From positions 1 to 21,874 of the forward strand of contig DHHG01000183.1 of the NCBI GenBank assembly GCA_002403175.1: 21,874 nt of DNA, read 5' to 3'. This stretch comes from Syntrophaceae bacterium UBA4778 (lineage in GTDB: Bacteria > Desulfobacterota > Syntrophia > Syntrophales > UBA4778). Under the pieces are notes generated by a model. That model worked only from the letters and a program-made list of their open reading frames with translations. It made no database searches and was not told where the DNA came from. Every line of letters begins with the position of its first letter. Position 1 is the stretch's first letter. Made by a program: the position numbers and the translations under genes. Of this stretch, positions 14,764 to 21,874 are shown in pieces.

Positions 14764-15282
14764 GATCGACTCCTTATTCCGAGTGATTGATAATACCTGT
14801 CTCCGTAGACTTGCTTTTCGACCTGTTTAAATTTCAGTTCTCTCCGTTTTTTATCAGAGATGAAACAAATTGATCATGCAGATCAACATTGTGCTCGCGA
14901 TTCGATATGATTCAATTTTTTTACCCCGCCATTAACCTAGGCACCTACGATGTAAATCGTATATCAAAACGAGCGTAAGTTACTTCAATGGATGGGAATG
15001 TGACCATTTAAGAGAAATGGCGTTATTGGTAGTTTAGAAAATGGAATTGAGGAATCCAATGCAATAAAACCTGAATTCAACGGGATAATTTCAGTACGAG
15101 CTGCTTGAAAATGGCGTACCCGAAACTAAGGAGATACGGGAACCTAATAGCGTATTGTATTAATTTAAATTTACCTTATTAAGAGGGAATTTAATAGATC
15201 GGTTAATTGACTAAATAGCCTGCAGCTAAGAGACTGATTACAAAATAATAAGATCTAAAAAAAGCGCATGAAGGAGGTAATC
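14764..15282. promoter_or_regulatory. Divergent regulatory region with two inverted repeats
   Basis: This 519-bp AT-rich gap separates the minus-strand DUF3141 operon from the plus-strand lipid transporter operon and has no convincing ORF. Two short inverted repeats stand out: TTGATC-ATGCA-GATCAA at 14870-14886 and TACGAT-GTAA-ATCGTA at 14946-14961. The first resembles an FNR/CRP-type half-site pair but with a 7-nt gap between TTGAT and ATCAA instead of 4. They lie 107-198 bp before the minus-strand start and more than 320 bp before the plus-strand start, so they more likely control the phasin-like operon. I could not place promoters with confidence; the rest shows nothing specific. Confidence 0.4.
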
Positions 15283-15987
15283 ATGTACAAAAGAATAATG
15301 TTGTGCATCGCAATATTCGCATGTTTTTTTATTTTGGCGTGCGCTACCGGCAAACCAACTACTACAGGTGAACCAGCAACAGCGCCACAAGCTAAAGCTG
15401 AAACAGGTTTTCTACATGGTTATTATAATCTCCTTGAGCCAGGTCCAGAGGGGGGAGCCAAAAAGCGATGGTTAAAGCCCGGTGTTGATTTCAGTAAATA
15501 CAACAAGGTAATGCTCGACAGCGTCACCTTCTTTTTTGCGCCCGATTCCAAATATCAGGGAATGGATGCCAATGAGTTAAAAGAATTGTCGGATAAATTT
15601 AATAAAATTATGGTCGACACGCTTCAGGGTTCTTACCCTATTGTGGCTAATCCGGGCCCCGATGTTGTTAGGATTCGCATAGCAGTCACCGGACTTGATC
15701 AGAGCAGGCCGGTCCTGAGCGGAGTCACCAGCGTCGTTCCGATCGGATTGGGCATCAGTTTGATCAAGCGGGGCGCTACGGGAGCATGGACCGGTTCCGG
15801 AGCAACCGCTGCCGAAGTAATGATATTGGATAGCACGACGAACGACGTCATAGCTGTCGCCCAGGACAGCAGATCTGCCGGATTTACTGAAAGGTTCAGC
15901 AAATGGGGATCTTCCGAAGATGCCTTCAAGTTTTGGGCGGAAAGGATGAAACTGTTTCTGGACCAGGCCCATGGGGTAAAAAAATAG
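15283..15987 (+). CDS. DUF3313 family lipoprotein
   Basis: A 234-aa exported lipoprotein. The start is set at 15283 because the in-frame ATG at 15268 is immediately followed by AAGGAGGT (15271-15278), which is an ideal ribosome site for the ATG at 15283. The signal peptide reads MYKRIMLCIAIFACFFILAC with lipobox Cys20, followed by a Thr/Pro/Ala-rich linker. The mature part has DUF3313 hallmarks: GFLHGYYNLLEPG, the KKRWLKPGVDFSKYNKVMLD stretch, and a glycine-rich middle, VVPIGLGISLIKRGATGAW. Function in the family is unknown; a location at the outer membrane or inner-membrane periplasmic face is likely. It lies 25 bp before the permease gene and probably leads that operon, so an accessory role in lipid transport is inferred. 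Confidence 0.85.
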   Translation: MYKRIMLCIAIFACFFILACATGKPTTTGEPATAPQAKAETGFLHGYYNLLEPGPEGGAKKRWLKPGVDFSKYNKVMLDSVTFFFAPDSKYQGMDANELKELSDKFNKIMVDTLQGSYPIVANPGPDVVRIRIAVTGLDQSRPVLSGVTSVVPIGLGISLIKRGATGAWTGSGATAAEVMILDSTTNDVIAVAQDSRSAGFTERFSKWGSSEDAFKFWAERMKLFLDQAHGVKK

Positions 15988-16012
15988 CCATCCAATAATC
16001 ATGAATTTGTAA

Positions 16013-17182
16013 ATGAAAAAACTATCCAAAAAGACTGCCACAAATGAATCGGTGGAGCTCACAGCTTTTTTGGAGCTGGAACGCTCCGGCAGGGAATTAC
16101 TTTTGAATATTGCCGGAGACTGGAGTATTGGCAGCCGCATTCCTCCTGTCACGGATGTGGAAAATGAAATCATAAACGGAAATACACCAGGACGAATAGG
16201 GTTCAAGACGCAAGACCTTCATCACTGGGATAGCTCGCTTCTGACATTCCTAATGGAGCTGGCAGGCATTTGCCTGAAAAAGGGAGTTTCGATTGAAATG
16301 GGAGGTCTGCCAGAAGGTGTGCAGCGCCTCTTCAGTCTTGCTTCGAAAGTCCCCGAGAGGAAGGGTGCTCATAAAAAGGCTGAGCGAACTTCCTTGCTGT
16401 CACAAGTGGGTGAAAAAACCATCGATGCAAAGAAATCTGCTTTAAACGGGATCACCTTTCTCGGAGAAGTGGCATGGGGTTTTGTCCGGCTCATGACAGG
16501 GAAGGCGCGCTTTCGTATCTCCGATCTGTGGCTCTTCCTTCAGGAGTCCGGGAGCCAAGCACTCCCGATCGTGTCCCTGATAAGCCTCCTTGTAGGCCTC
16601 ATTTTAGCATTCGTGGGAGCAATTCAATTAAAGCTTTTTGGTGCCCAGATTTATGTCGCGGATCTGGTGGGTATTGCCATGATCAGGGCAATGGGAGCCA
16701 TCATGACAGGAATCATCATGGCAGGGCGCACGGGAGCTTCTTATGCTGCACAGATCGGCACTATGCAGGTCAATGAGGAAATCGATGCTTTGAAAACGGC
16801 AGGTATACCGCCGATTGATTACCTCGTGATCCCGAGGGTTCTCGCTTTGACGATCATGATGCCGCTCTTAACACTATACGCCGATCTGATGGGCGTTATT
16901 GGCGGTTTGATCGTCGGTGTCACCGGGTTGAACCTGAGCCCGAGGGAATTTTATACCGAGCTTGAAAAAGCCGTTCCGCTCATCAATCTGTGGATCGGCT
17001 TATTTTCGGGCCTGGTCTACGGAGTGCTTGTTTCCATAACAGGGTGCATGAAAGGCATGCAATGTGGACGCAGTGCATCTGCAGTAGGGGATGCTACAAG
17101 ATCAGCTGTCGTATCCAGTATAATCAGCATTGTTGTGGCGACTGCTATCATTACAGTAATCTGCAATATCATTGGAATCTGA
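16013..17182 (+). CDS. mlaE: MlaE-family lipid ABC transporter permease with N-terminal STAS domain
   Basis: A 389-aa fusion. Residues about 20-115 look like a STAS/MlaB-type domain (LLLNIAGDWSIG, LHHWDSSLLTFLMELAGICLKKG), a linker follows, and residues about 145-389 form the MlaE permease with several membrane helices. The family signature is present at 237-260: AGRTGASYAAQIGTMQVNEE then IDAL, and the permease begins with LGEVAWGFVRL. MlaE carries glycerophospholipid between the MCE ring and the ATPase in the inner membrane. In E. coli MlaB is separate; here it is built in, so no mlaB gene is needed. No clear Shine-Dalgarno precedes the ATG. The ATPase gene follows 72 bp downstream. Confidence 0.93.
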   Translation: MKKLSKKTATNESVELTAFLELERSGRELLLNIAGDWSIGSRIPPVTDVENEIINGNTPGRIGFKTQDLHHWDSSLLTFLMELAGICLKKGVSIEMGGLPEGVQRLFSLASKVPERKGAHKKAERTSLLSQVGEKTIDAKKSALNGITFLGEVAWGFVRLMTGKARFRISDLWLFLQESGSQALPIVSLISLLVGLILAFVGAIQLKLFGAQIYVADLVGIAMIRAMGAIMTGIIMAGRTGASYAAQIGTMQVNEEIDALKTAGIPPIDYLVIPRVLALTIMMPLLTLYADLMGVIGGLIVGVTGLNLSPREFYTELEKAVPLINLWIGLFSGLVYGVLVSITGCMKGMQCGRSASAVGDATRSAVVSSIISIVVATAIITVICNIIGI

Positions 17183-17254
17183 AAACAAATCTCTTATGTG
17201 AGCCTACCTGGGCTGAAGTGCAAGGCAGTTAGCAAACAGATTCCTGGAGGTATC

Positions 17255-18091
17255 ATGAATTCGGCTGAACCTCATATTCTTGTCCAGGATCTGACAATGG
17301 CTTTTGGGAGCTTCGTCCTGCAGCGTGATCTCACATTTACCGTAAACAGGGGAGACATTTTCATCATTATGGGAGGGAGCGGATGTGGAAAGAGCACCCT
17401 TCTTCGGCACCTAGTCGGACTGCAGAAGCCAGCCAAAGGCAAGGTAATCTATGGAAATATCAGCCTCTGGGATTCCGATCCCGAGGTAAGGGACAATATC
17501 ATGCGGCGCTGCGGCATTCTCTATCAGAGCGGCGCATTATGGAGTTCCATGACCCTGGCGGAAAATATAGCCGTACCCATAGAAGAATACACGAAATTAG
17601 GCTCTCAGCAGGTCAGGAAGCTCACTTCCCTGAAGCTTGCGCTTGTCGGTCTCGCCGGCTTTGAAGATTATTACCCGTCGGAGATCAGTGGCGGAATGAA
17701 AAAAAGGGCTGGCCTTGCACGCGCAATAGCCCTTGACCCCGACATTCTCTTTTTTGACGAACCATCTGCCGGACTTGATCCAATCAGCGCTCACATGCTC
17801 GACCAATTGATACTTGAGCTGCGCGACAGCTTTGGGACCACAATCGTTGTTGTGACCCATGAACTGCCAAGTATTTTCGCGATTGGCAATAATTCTGTTT
17901 TTATTGACGCGGACGCAAAAACCATGCTTGCAACTGGAGACCCGAAACGGCTCCTGAAAGAATGCAGGAATCCCACAGTGCAAAATTTTCTGACCCGCGG
18001 AAAAGCTGAAACAGATAAAGCTCCGGGAGAAACGCCTGGTTCTTGTCTGACGGAATCCAAGAATATACATGGAGATAAAAGTCATGAGTAA
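17255..18091 (+). CDS. mlaF: MlaF-family lipid ABC transporter ATPase
   Basis: A 278-aa cytoplasmic ATPase. The start at 17255 follows TGGAGGTATC at ideal spacing; the frame opens earlier (17198) without a site. Walker A GGSGCGKST is at 40-48, Q-loop LYQSGALWSSMT at 89-100, signature SGGMKKRAGLARA at 145-157, Walker B ILFFDEP at 164-170 and switch His202 (VVTHELPS). The SGALWSSMTLAEN Q-loop region is typical of MlaF. It powers lipid movement with the adjacent MlaE and MlaD. The C-terminal tail beyond about 245 is charged and variable. Its stop overlaps the MlaD start by 8 bp. Confidence 0.94.
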   Translation: MNSAEPHILVQDLTMAFGSFVLQRDLTFTVNRGDIFIIMGGSGCGKSTLLRHLVGLQKPAKGKVIYGNISLWDSDPEVRDNIMRRCGILYQSGALWSSMTLAENIAVPIEEYTKLGSQQVRKLTSLKLALVGLAGFEDYYPSEISGGMKKRAGLARAIALDPDILFFDEPSAGLDPISAHMLDQLILELRDSFGTTIVVVTHELPSIFAIGNNSVFIDADAKTMLATGDPKRLLKECRNPTVQNFLTRGKAETDKAPGETPGSCLTESKNIHGDKSHE

Positions 18092-19037
18092 AATGGCAAA
18101 CAAGACAGCGATTGGCGCTTTTGTTTTGTGCGCTATAGCCTTGGTTATTGTTGCTGTTATTGTATTCGGATCCGGCAAATATTTTAAAAAAGCTCTGTTA
18201 TACGAAATCTATTTCGAAGGTTCAGTACAAGGTCTGGTTGAAGGTGCTCCGGTTCTCTTCCGAGGCGTTCAGATTGGTTCGGTCAGGAATATTTCTCTTC
18301 AATTTATGCAGACTACTTTGGACTTTCGTATTCCGGTGATCATCGAAATCTATCCTGAAAGAGCAAAAAGGCTCGGTCCTCCCCCGAAAGTTCCAGGGGA
18401 GTATTTTGTGCCTATGATAAAAAAAGGGTTACGGGCTCAACTGATCACGCAAAGCATGATTACGGGGCAGCTTGCGGTTGCGCTCGACTTTTTTCCGGAC
18501 GTGCCGGCGAAGTTTGTCGGGACGGACCAGAAGTACCCTGAAATCCCCTCCGTACCTTCGAAAGTCGAGGCGATAACGAAAGAACTTCAGGAGCTGCCGG
18601 TAAAAGAAATTCTTATGAAGATCAATTCCGCGGTGACCGGAATTGATAATTTTATCAATTCCGGCTCCGCGCAGGCCAATATGAAAGAATTGGAAAAGTT
18701 GACCAAGAAGGCCTCCGCAGTTCTGGATACCGCCAATACTCAAATCAATCCTCTGATCGAGAACCTGCAAGCTACCTCAGAGCAGGTTCGCACAACAATG
18801 GAGAAACTTAACGGTAGCATGTCCGGAGACGGGGGCGTTCTAGAAACTTCCAGAAGCACCATGATCCAGGCGGAAAAGACGCTTCATGCACTCCAGCAGA
18901 TTGCTCAGGAGAATTCGGCTATGGGACAAAATCTCAGCATTGCCACTGAAGAGATGAGCAGATCTTTGCGTTCCCTTCGGCTGCTGAGTGACTATCTTGA
19001 ACGCCATCCCGAAGCCTTATTGAGAGGAAAACCATGA
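18084..19037 (+). CDS. mlaD: MlaD/MCE-domain lipid-binding protein
   Basis: A 317-aa protein anchored by one N-terminal helix (IGAFVLCAIALVIVAVIVFG), followed by an MCE domain at about 35-150 (YFEGSVQGLVEGAPVLFRGV, QIGSVRNI, and ITQSMITGQLAVALDFFP). The long helical, coiled-coil C-terminus (ITKELQEL, NMKELEKLTKKASAVLDTAN) is of the kind seen in PqiB/Mce-type proteins, longer than E. coli MlaD. It would form a periplasmic hexameric ring on MlaE. The start is placed at 18084 rather than 18069 because GGAG at 18071-18074 lies at proper distance, giving an 8-bp overlap with mlaF. The stop overlaps the next start (ATGA at 19034). Confidence 0.93.
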   Translation: MSKMANKTAIGAFVLCAIALVIVAVIVFGSGKYFKKALLYEIYFEGSVQGLVEGAPVLFRGVQIGSVRNISLQFMQTTLDFRIPVIIEIYPERAKRLGPPPKVPGEYFVPMIKKGLRAQLITQSMITGQLAVALDFFPDVPAKFVGTDQKYPEIPSVPSKVEAITKELQELPVKEILMKINSAVTGIDNFINSGSAQANMKELEKLTKKASAVLDTANTQINPLIENLQATSEQVRTTMEKLNGSMSGDGGVLETSRSTMIQAEKTLHALQQIAQENSAMGQNLSIATEEMSRSLRSLRLLSDYLERHPEALLRGKP

Positions 19038-19702
19038 GAGAGAAAAAACGATGGGTTGCGATAAGTCTCTGTTTTATTCTGATTTCGGTTATTCTGAGCG
19101 GTTGCGGTCGCAGTGGAGCATCAAGATTTTATACCTTGAGCCCTGTTCAACCGTCTGGAAAAACAACTGTTCAATCTCCTTCGGATAGGATGTCGCCCGT
19201 AAGTATCGGGATTATGCCGGTAGAAATACCCGATTATCTGGATCGGCCGGAGATCGTGACCAGGAACACCCCTAACGGCCTGTCATTCTCAGAATACGAC
19301 AGGTGGGGCGGAGACCTCCGTAATGACATTGCCCGGGTTCTGGGCGAAACATTATCTGCACAACTGCCTGATGATAAGGTATCCATATTAATGGGGAGAT
19401 ATTCCACTCGGGCAGATTATCAGATCACTGTCCAGGTGAATCGGTTCGAGCCGATAACGGCGGGAGACAACATCTGGCTCAGTGCACAGTGGTCAATGCT
19501 CGCTCCATCCGGACAATCTATGCTGCTCCGCCGCAACACGGATCTGTATGAAAAGATGAATGGGCAAGGTTATCCGGAAATGGTTGCTGCGATGAGCCGT
19601 GCTGTTGATCGCCTTGGAAAAGAAATTGCGCAGACCATAAAACCTGTTCTCGCAAAATGTGTCAAATCCAATACCGGCCAGGACGAGATACCGAGGCAGT
19701 GA
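19034..19702 (+). CDS. PqiC-like ABC transport auxiliary lipoprotein
   Basis: A 222-aa lipoprotein with signal peptide and lipobox LSGC, Cys24. The mature start SRFYTLSPV is the hallmark of the PqiC/DUF330 auxiliary family, and the core follows with GIMPVEIPDYLDRPEIV, a WGGDLRNDIARVLGETL stretch and a C-terminal helix. Such proteins sit on the outer membrane as partners of MCE transporters. Its start overlaps the mlaD stop by 4 bp (ATGA), indicating coupled expression. There is no MlaC-type soluble carrier gene; this lipoprotein and the long MlaD may bridge the periplasm instead, as in Pqi systems. Inference from organisation. Confidence 0.88.
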   Translation: MREKKRWVAISLCFILISVILSGCGRSGASRFYTLSPVQPSGKTTVQSPSDRMSPVSIGIMPVEIPDYLDRPEIVTRNTPNGLSFSEYDRWGGDLRNDIARVLGETLSAQLPDDKVSILMGRYSTRADYQITVQVNRFEPITAGDNIWLSAQWSMLAPSGQSMLLRRNTDLYEKMNGQGYPEMVAAMSRAVDRLGKEIAQTIKPVLAKCVKSNTGQDEIPRQ

Positions 19703-19752
19703 TCATTGCTCTTTGAAGATATAGATGCTTTCGTTTTAAATGAGGTGGAGCC

Positions 19753-20529
19753 ATGCTCAAACATTGCAGTTATCTCAGCGGTAAAAGGGGCCTGGTAGTC
19801 GGGATTGCCAATAATGAAAGCATAGCTTACGGCTGTGCCGCTCGATTTAAGGAACTCGGTGCTACACAGGCAATTACATACCAGACGGAAAAAGCCCGGA
19901 GTTTTGTTGAACCTCTGGCTAAGGAACTCGGCGCTGAGATCTTTATGCCCCTCGACGTTCAAAAACAGGATCAGATGCTGGAATTATTCAAGACCATTCA
20001 TGAAAAATGGGGGCGTTTGGATTTTCTCGTCCATTCTATTGCTTATATGCCCAAAGAAGATCTTCAGGGCCGCGTCGTGGATTGCTCACTGAATGGATTT
20101 CTCATGGCAATTGATATTTCCTGCCACTCTTTCATCCGGATGGCAAAATTGGCCGAGCCGCTAATGAGTTCCGGAGGATGTATGCTCGCCATGAGCTACT
20201 ACGGTGCAAACCAGGTAGTTAAAAACTATAACGCGATGGGACCGGTCAAAGCTGCTCTCGAAAGCTGTGTGCGATATCTGGCAGCAGAACTGGGTCCGAA
20301 AAGGATTCGCGTTCACGCCCTATCGCCGGGTCCTCTGATGACGAGGGCCGCATCTGGGATTGGCAAGTTCGACGAACTCCTTGAAACGGCCAAGAAAAAG
20401 TCTCCGCAGCAGCGTCTGGTGAACGTGGACGATGTTGGTGCCATTGCAGGATTCTTGGTCAGTGATGAAGCGGAAGCACTGACTGGTAATATAACATTCG
20501 TCGATGCCGGTTATAACATCATTGACTAA
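19753..20529 (+). CDS. fabI: FabI-type enoyl-ACP reductase
   Basis: A 258-aa short-chain dehydrogenase of the FabI group. It has the divergent cofactor motif GIANNESIAYG (17-27), HSIAY at 94-98, catalytic Tyr159 and Lys166 in the Y-x6-K arrangement (YNAMGPVK) with an upstream YYGA, and SPGPLMTRAASGI (191-203) for the substrate-binding loop. It reduces trans-2-enoyl-ACP with NAD(P)H in fatty acid synthesis. GAGGTGGAG precedes the ATG. It follows the lipid transporter genes after 50 bp, so likely the end of the operon. As I recall, FabI paralogues occur beside DUF3141, MaoC-Pta and kinase genes in other proteobacteria, so this may be a dedicated paralogue rather than the housekeeping enzyme. 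Both remain possible. Confidence 0.9.
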   Translation: MLKHCSYLSGKRGLVVGIANNESIAYGCAARFKELGATQAITYQTEKARSFVEPLAKELGAEIFMPLDVQKQDQMLELFKTIHEKWGRLDFLVHSIAYMPKEDLQGRVVDCSLNGFLMAIDISCHSFIRMAKLAEPLMSSGGCMLAMSYYGANQVVKNYNAMGPVKAALESCVRYLAAELGPKRIRVHALSPGPLMTRAASGIGKFDELLETAKKKSPQQRLVNVDDVGAIAGFLVSDEAEALTGNITFVDAGYNIID

Positions 20530-20557
20530 ACATGAATACTGCGACAAAAAAATCAAT

Positions 20558-20590
20558 AAAAAGGCTTTCTGTCAAATCGAAAGTTTTTTT
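20558..20590 (+). terminator. Intrinsic terminator between convergent fabI and AI-2E genes
   Basis: CTTTC (20565-20569) pairs with GAAAG (20579-20583) and extends outward through two G-T pairs to an A-run against the seven T at 20584-20590. The A-run on the left side gives U-tracts on both strands, so it may work in both directions. Confidence 0.7.
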
Positions 20591-20601
20591 GAGAATATAG
20601 A

Positions 20602-21681
20602 TCAATTTTCTTTCACTTCTGCATCAATTTCTGAACTATCCAGCCAAACGGTAAGTAATCTGTAAGTAATGGCTAACACGATGGGGCCGATGAAAAGCCC
20701 CACGATGCCGAAGGTGATCAGACCTCCTATAACCCCGGCAAAAATCAAAAAAAGCGGAATATCAGCGCCCATCCTAATTAAAAATGGACGGAGGAAATTA
20801 TCAAAGGTTCCTACAAATATACTCCATACCAGCAGAGCTGTTCCCCAGGTCGGTTGATTGTTGTAATAGAGCCAGATTATGGATGGTATGAGCACAAGTC
20901 CAGGCCCGATCTGCGCAATGCACAACATGAACATGATTGCCGTCAGCACCGAGGCGGCAGGTATACCTGAAACGGCCAGACCGATACCACCCAGAAAAGA
21001 CTGAATCAAGGCGGTACCAACTACGCCGACCGCAACCCCCCTTACTGTTTTGGCAGCAAGAATTGCCACTTCCTGCCCATAGGTCCCAGCCAACCTGTTT
21101 GCGAAACGTAAGATGCCTGTTGAAACAACCTCGCCTTTGGAATAGAAAATTGCTGAGATAATAACTGTAAGCAGAAATTGGATTGTGATCACACCGATAC
21201 TTCCGGCCTGAGATAAAAACCAGCGTAACGTTTTTCCGGCATATGGAGTTAGACGCTCTGAAAGACCTTCCGTCCCGGCTACAGCACTTTGCCAGGAATT
21301 GGCTAATTTGGGCCCTATGATGGGTATAGAATTAATCCAAGAGGGTAGAGCGGGTAGCCCTCCTGTTGCAACTGAGTTCAACCAGGCAGTTACTCTGTCT
21401 ACGTTTTCGAATATGGCAGCAATAGCCAGAGAAAAGGGTACAATGAACAGCAGCAGCATAATGATAGTCATAACAGTAGTGGCCAGGAATCGTTTTCCCC
21501 ATAATAGTTTTTCTACCTTCAGCATAAGGGGCCAGGTCGCAGCAACAATCATGGCGGCCCAGATAAGCGAAGGCAGTATCGGCCGCATAATCCAGAACGT
21601 TGCAATCGTCAATATAACAATACAGAGTACCTGTAGTGTTACACGGGTCAGGTCCGAAGGGGCTAGCTTTTGAATTCCCAT
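20602..21681 (-). CDS. AI-2E family (PerM/YdiK-like) membrane transporter
   Basis: A 359-aa integral membrane protein of usual family length. It has about seven to eight hydrophobic helices: an N-terminal pair (TLQVLCIVILTIATFWIM, LPSLIWAAMIVAATWPL), a third helix (TTVMTIIMLLLFIVPFSLAI), a soluble middle segment of about 95 residues, then the C-terminal helices with the family-typical GIPAASVLTAIMFMLCIAQI and GPGLVLIPSIIWL. The ending VGLFIGPIVLAITYRLLTVW is also typical. Substrates in this family vary (quorum signals, Na+/H+ exchange, others), so none is assigned. It is convergent with fabI and shares the terminator, so is independent of that operon. The ribosome site is weak (GGGAAA). Confidence 0.9.
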   Translation of the reverse strand: MGIQKLAPSDLTRVTLQVLCIVILTIATFWIMRPILPSLIWAAMIVAATWPLMLKVEKLLWGKRFLATTVMTIIMLLLFIVPFSLAIAAIFENVDRVTAWLNSVATGGLPALPSWINSIPIIGPKLANSWQSAVAGTEGLSERLTPYAGKTLRWFLSQAGSIGVITIQFLLTVIISAIFYSKGEVVSTGILRFANRLAGTYGQEVAILAAKTVRGVAVGVVGTALIQSFLGGIGLAVSGIPAASVLTAIMFMLCIAQIGPGLVLIPSIIWLYYNNQPTWGTALLVWSIFVGTFDNFLRPFLIRMGADIPLFLIFAGVIGGLITFGIVGLFIGPIVLAITYRLLTVWLDSSEIDAEVKEN

Positions 21682-21874
21682 TTTTTATTTTTCCCGGATC
21701 AGTTATTTAAGGTATGGATTAGGAGTTTAAAATAACATTACGCTTTCGATCGAGCCTCTATCTCTCCCCGGTGTAGCAGTGGTTAGCAGGGAACTATCGT
21801 AAGCCCCGAATGATAATGGAGAATCCGACGAATGTCAACGATAGTCAGTACAGCGAATTGCCTCAAAATAAATG
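21682..21874. other. Upstream region of the AI-2E gene with a spaced inverted repeat
   Basis: No ORF is seen. ACTATCGT (21793-21800) and its complement ACGATAGT (21838-21845) form an 8-bp inverted repeat with a 37-bp interior, about 110-165 bp before the AI-2E start. It may be two half-sites of a regulator or chance. The rest shows nothing specific. Confidence 0.25.

Noticed and set aside
14870..14886. FNR box
   Set aside because: The half-sites TTGAT and ATCAA are separated by 7 nt rather than the 4 nt of the consensus, so it is reported only as an inverted repeat.
14764..15282. Sigma-54 promoter for either divergent operon
   Set aside because: No sequence close to TGGCAC-N5-TTGC was found in either orientation.
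15577..16206. Minus-strand open frame of 209 codons opposite the DUF3313 gene
   Set aside because: It is the shadow of a real lipoprotein gene with signal peptide and strong ribosome site, and its translation has no family character.
1..21874. CRISPR arrays, insertion sequences, transposases, riboswitches
   Set aside because: No regularly spaced repeats, no transposase motifs or terminal inverted repeats, and no recognised riboswitch were seen.

Overview
The window is chromosomal DNA of a Gram-negative bacterium. Evidence is an Mla-type lipid transporter, two outer-membrane-type lipoproteins, FabI, a CcsA-type cytochrome c assembly remnant and a HypA hydrogenase maturation protein. The mixture of anaerobe-style redox genes with an acyl-phosphate kinase cluster fits a deltaproteobacterium (Desulfobacterota, perhaps a syntroph or sulfate reducer). 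That assignment is inference; no 16S or other marker is present.

Region 1 (1 to about 6255) is the right end of an AT-rich integrative element. All its recognisable genes lie on the minus strand: tyrosine integrase, an unrecognised 296-aa protein, a small AlpA/excisionase-like HTH protein, a primase-helicase that starts by ATGA overlap with the HTH gene, and a small hypothetical. The element ends in a 3' fragment of an initiator tRNA-Met gene (6211-6255), followed by that gene's own terminator. The restored tRNA and the rest of the cargo should lie left of the window. The int-HTH-primase core resembles P4-like satellites and integrative plasmids.

Region 2 (6300 to about 9130) is a decaying chromosomal segment. 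It has a frameshifted TetR regulator, an intact hypA, the 3' part of a GltD/NfnB-like FAD-NAD(P) oxidoreductase with several frame breaks, and the 3' part of ccsA. The last two are divergent and meet head to head at about 8350-8365, each lacking its 5' part. One deletion across both 5' ends explains this. A small unrecognised ORF follows.

Region 3 (9281-14763, minus strand) is a probable four-gene operon read from 14763 downwards. It encodes a phasin-like repeat protein, a DUF3141 alpha/beta hydrolase with a PHA-synthase-like Cys-Asp-His triad, a fused MaoC-phosphotransacetylase, and an acetate/propionate-type kinase. The first two proteins share a homologous N-terminal module. Together they could handle acyl-CoA or hydroxyacyl polymer at a granule or membrane surface and recover ATP through acyl phosphate.

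Region 4 (15283-20529, plus strand) is divergent from region 3 across a 519-bp regulatory gap containing two inverted repeats. It encodes a DUF3313 lipoprotein, an MlaE permease with an N-terminal STAS domain, MlaF ATPase, an MlaD/MCE protein, a PqiC-like lipoprotein and a FabI-family reductase. This is a complete inner-membrane lipid ABC transporter without an MlaC gene. A terminator separates it from a convergent AI-2E family membrane protein (20602-21681).

The best candidate for an undescribed system is the divergent pair of operons in regions 3 and 4: a polymerase-like hydrolase with a small partner sharing its docking module, an acyl-phosphate energy branch, and a lipid transporter plus FabI.
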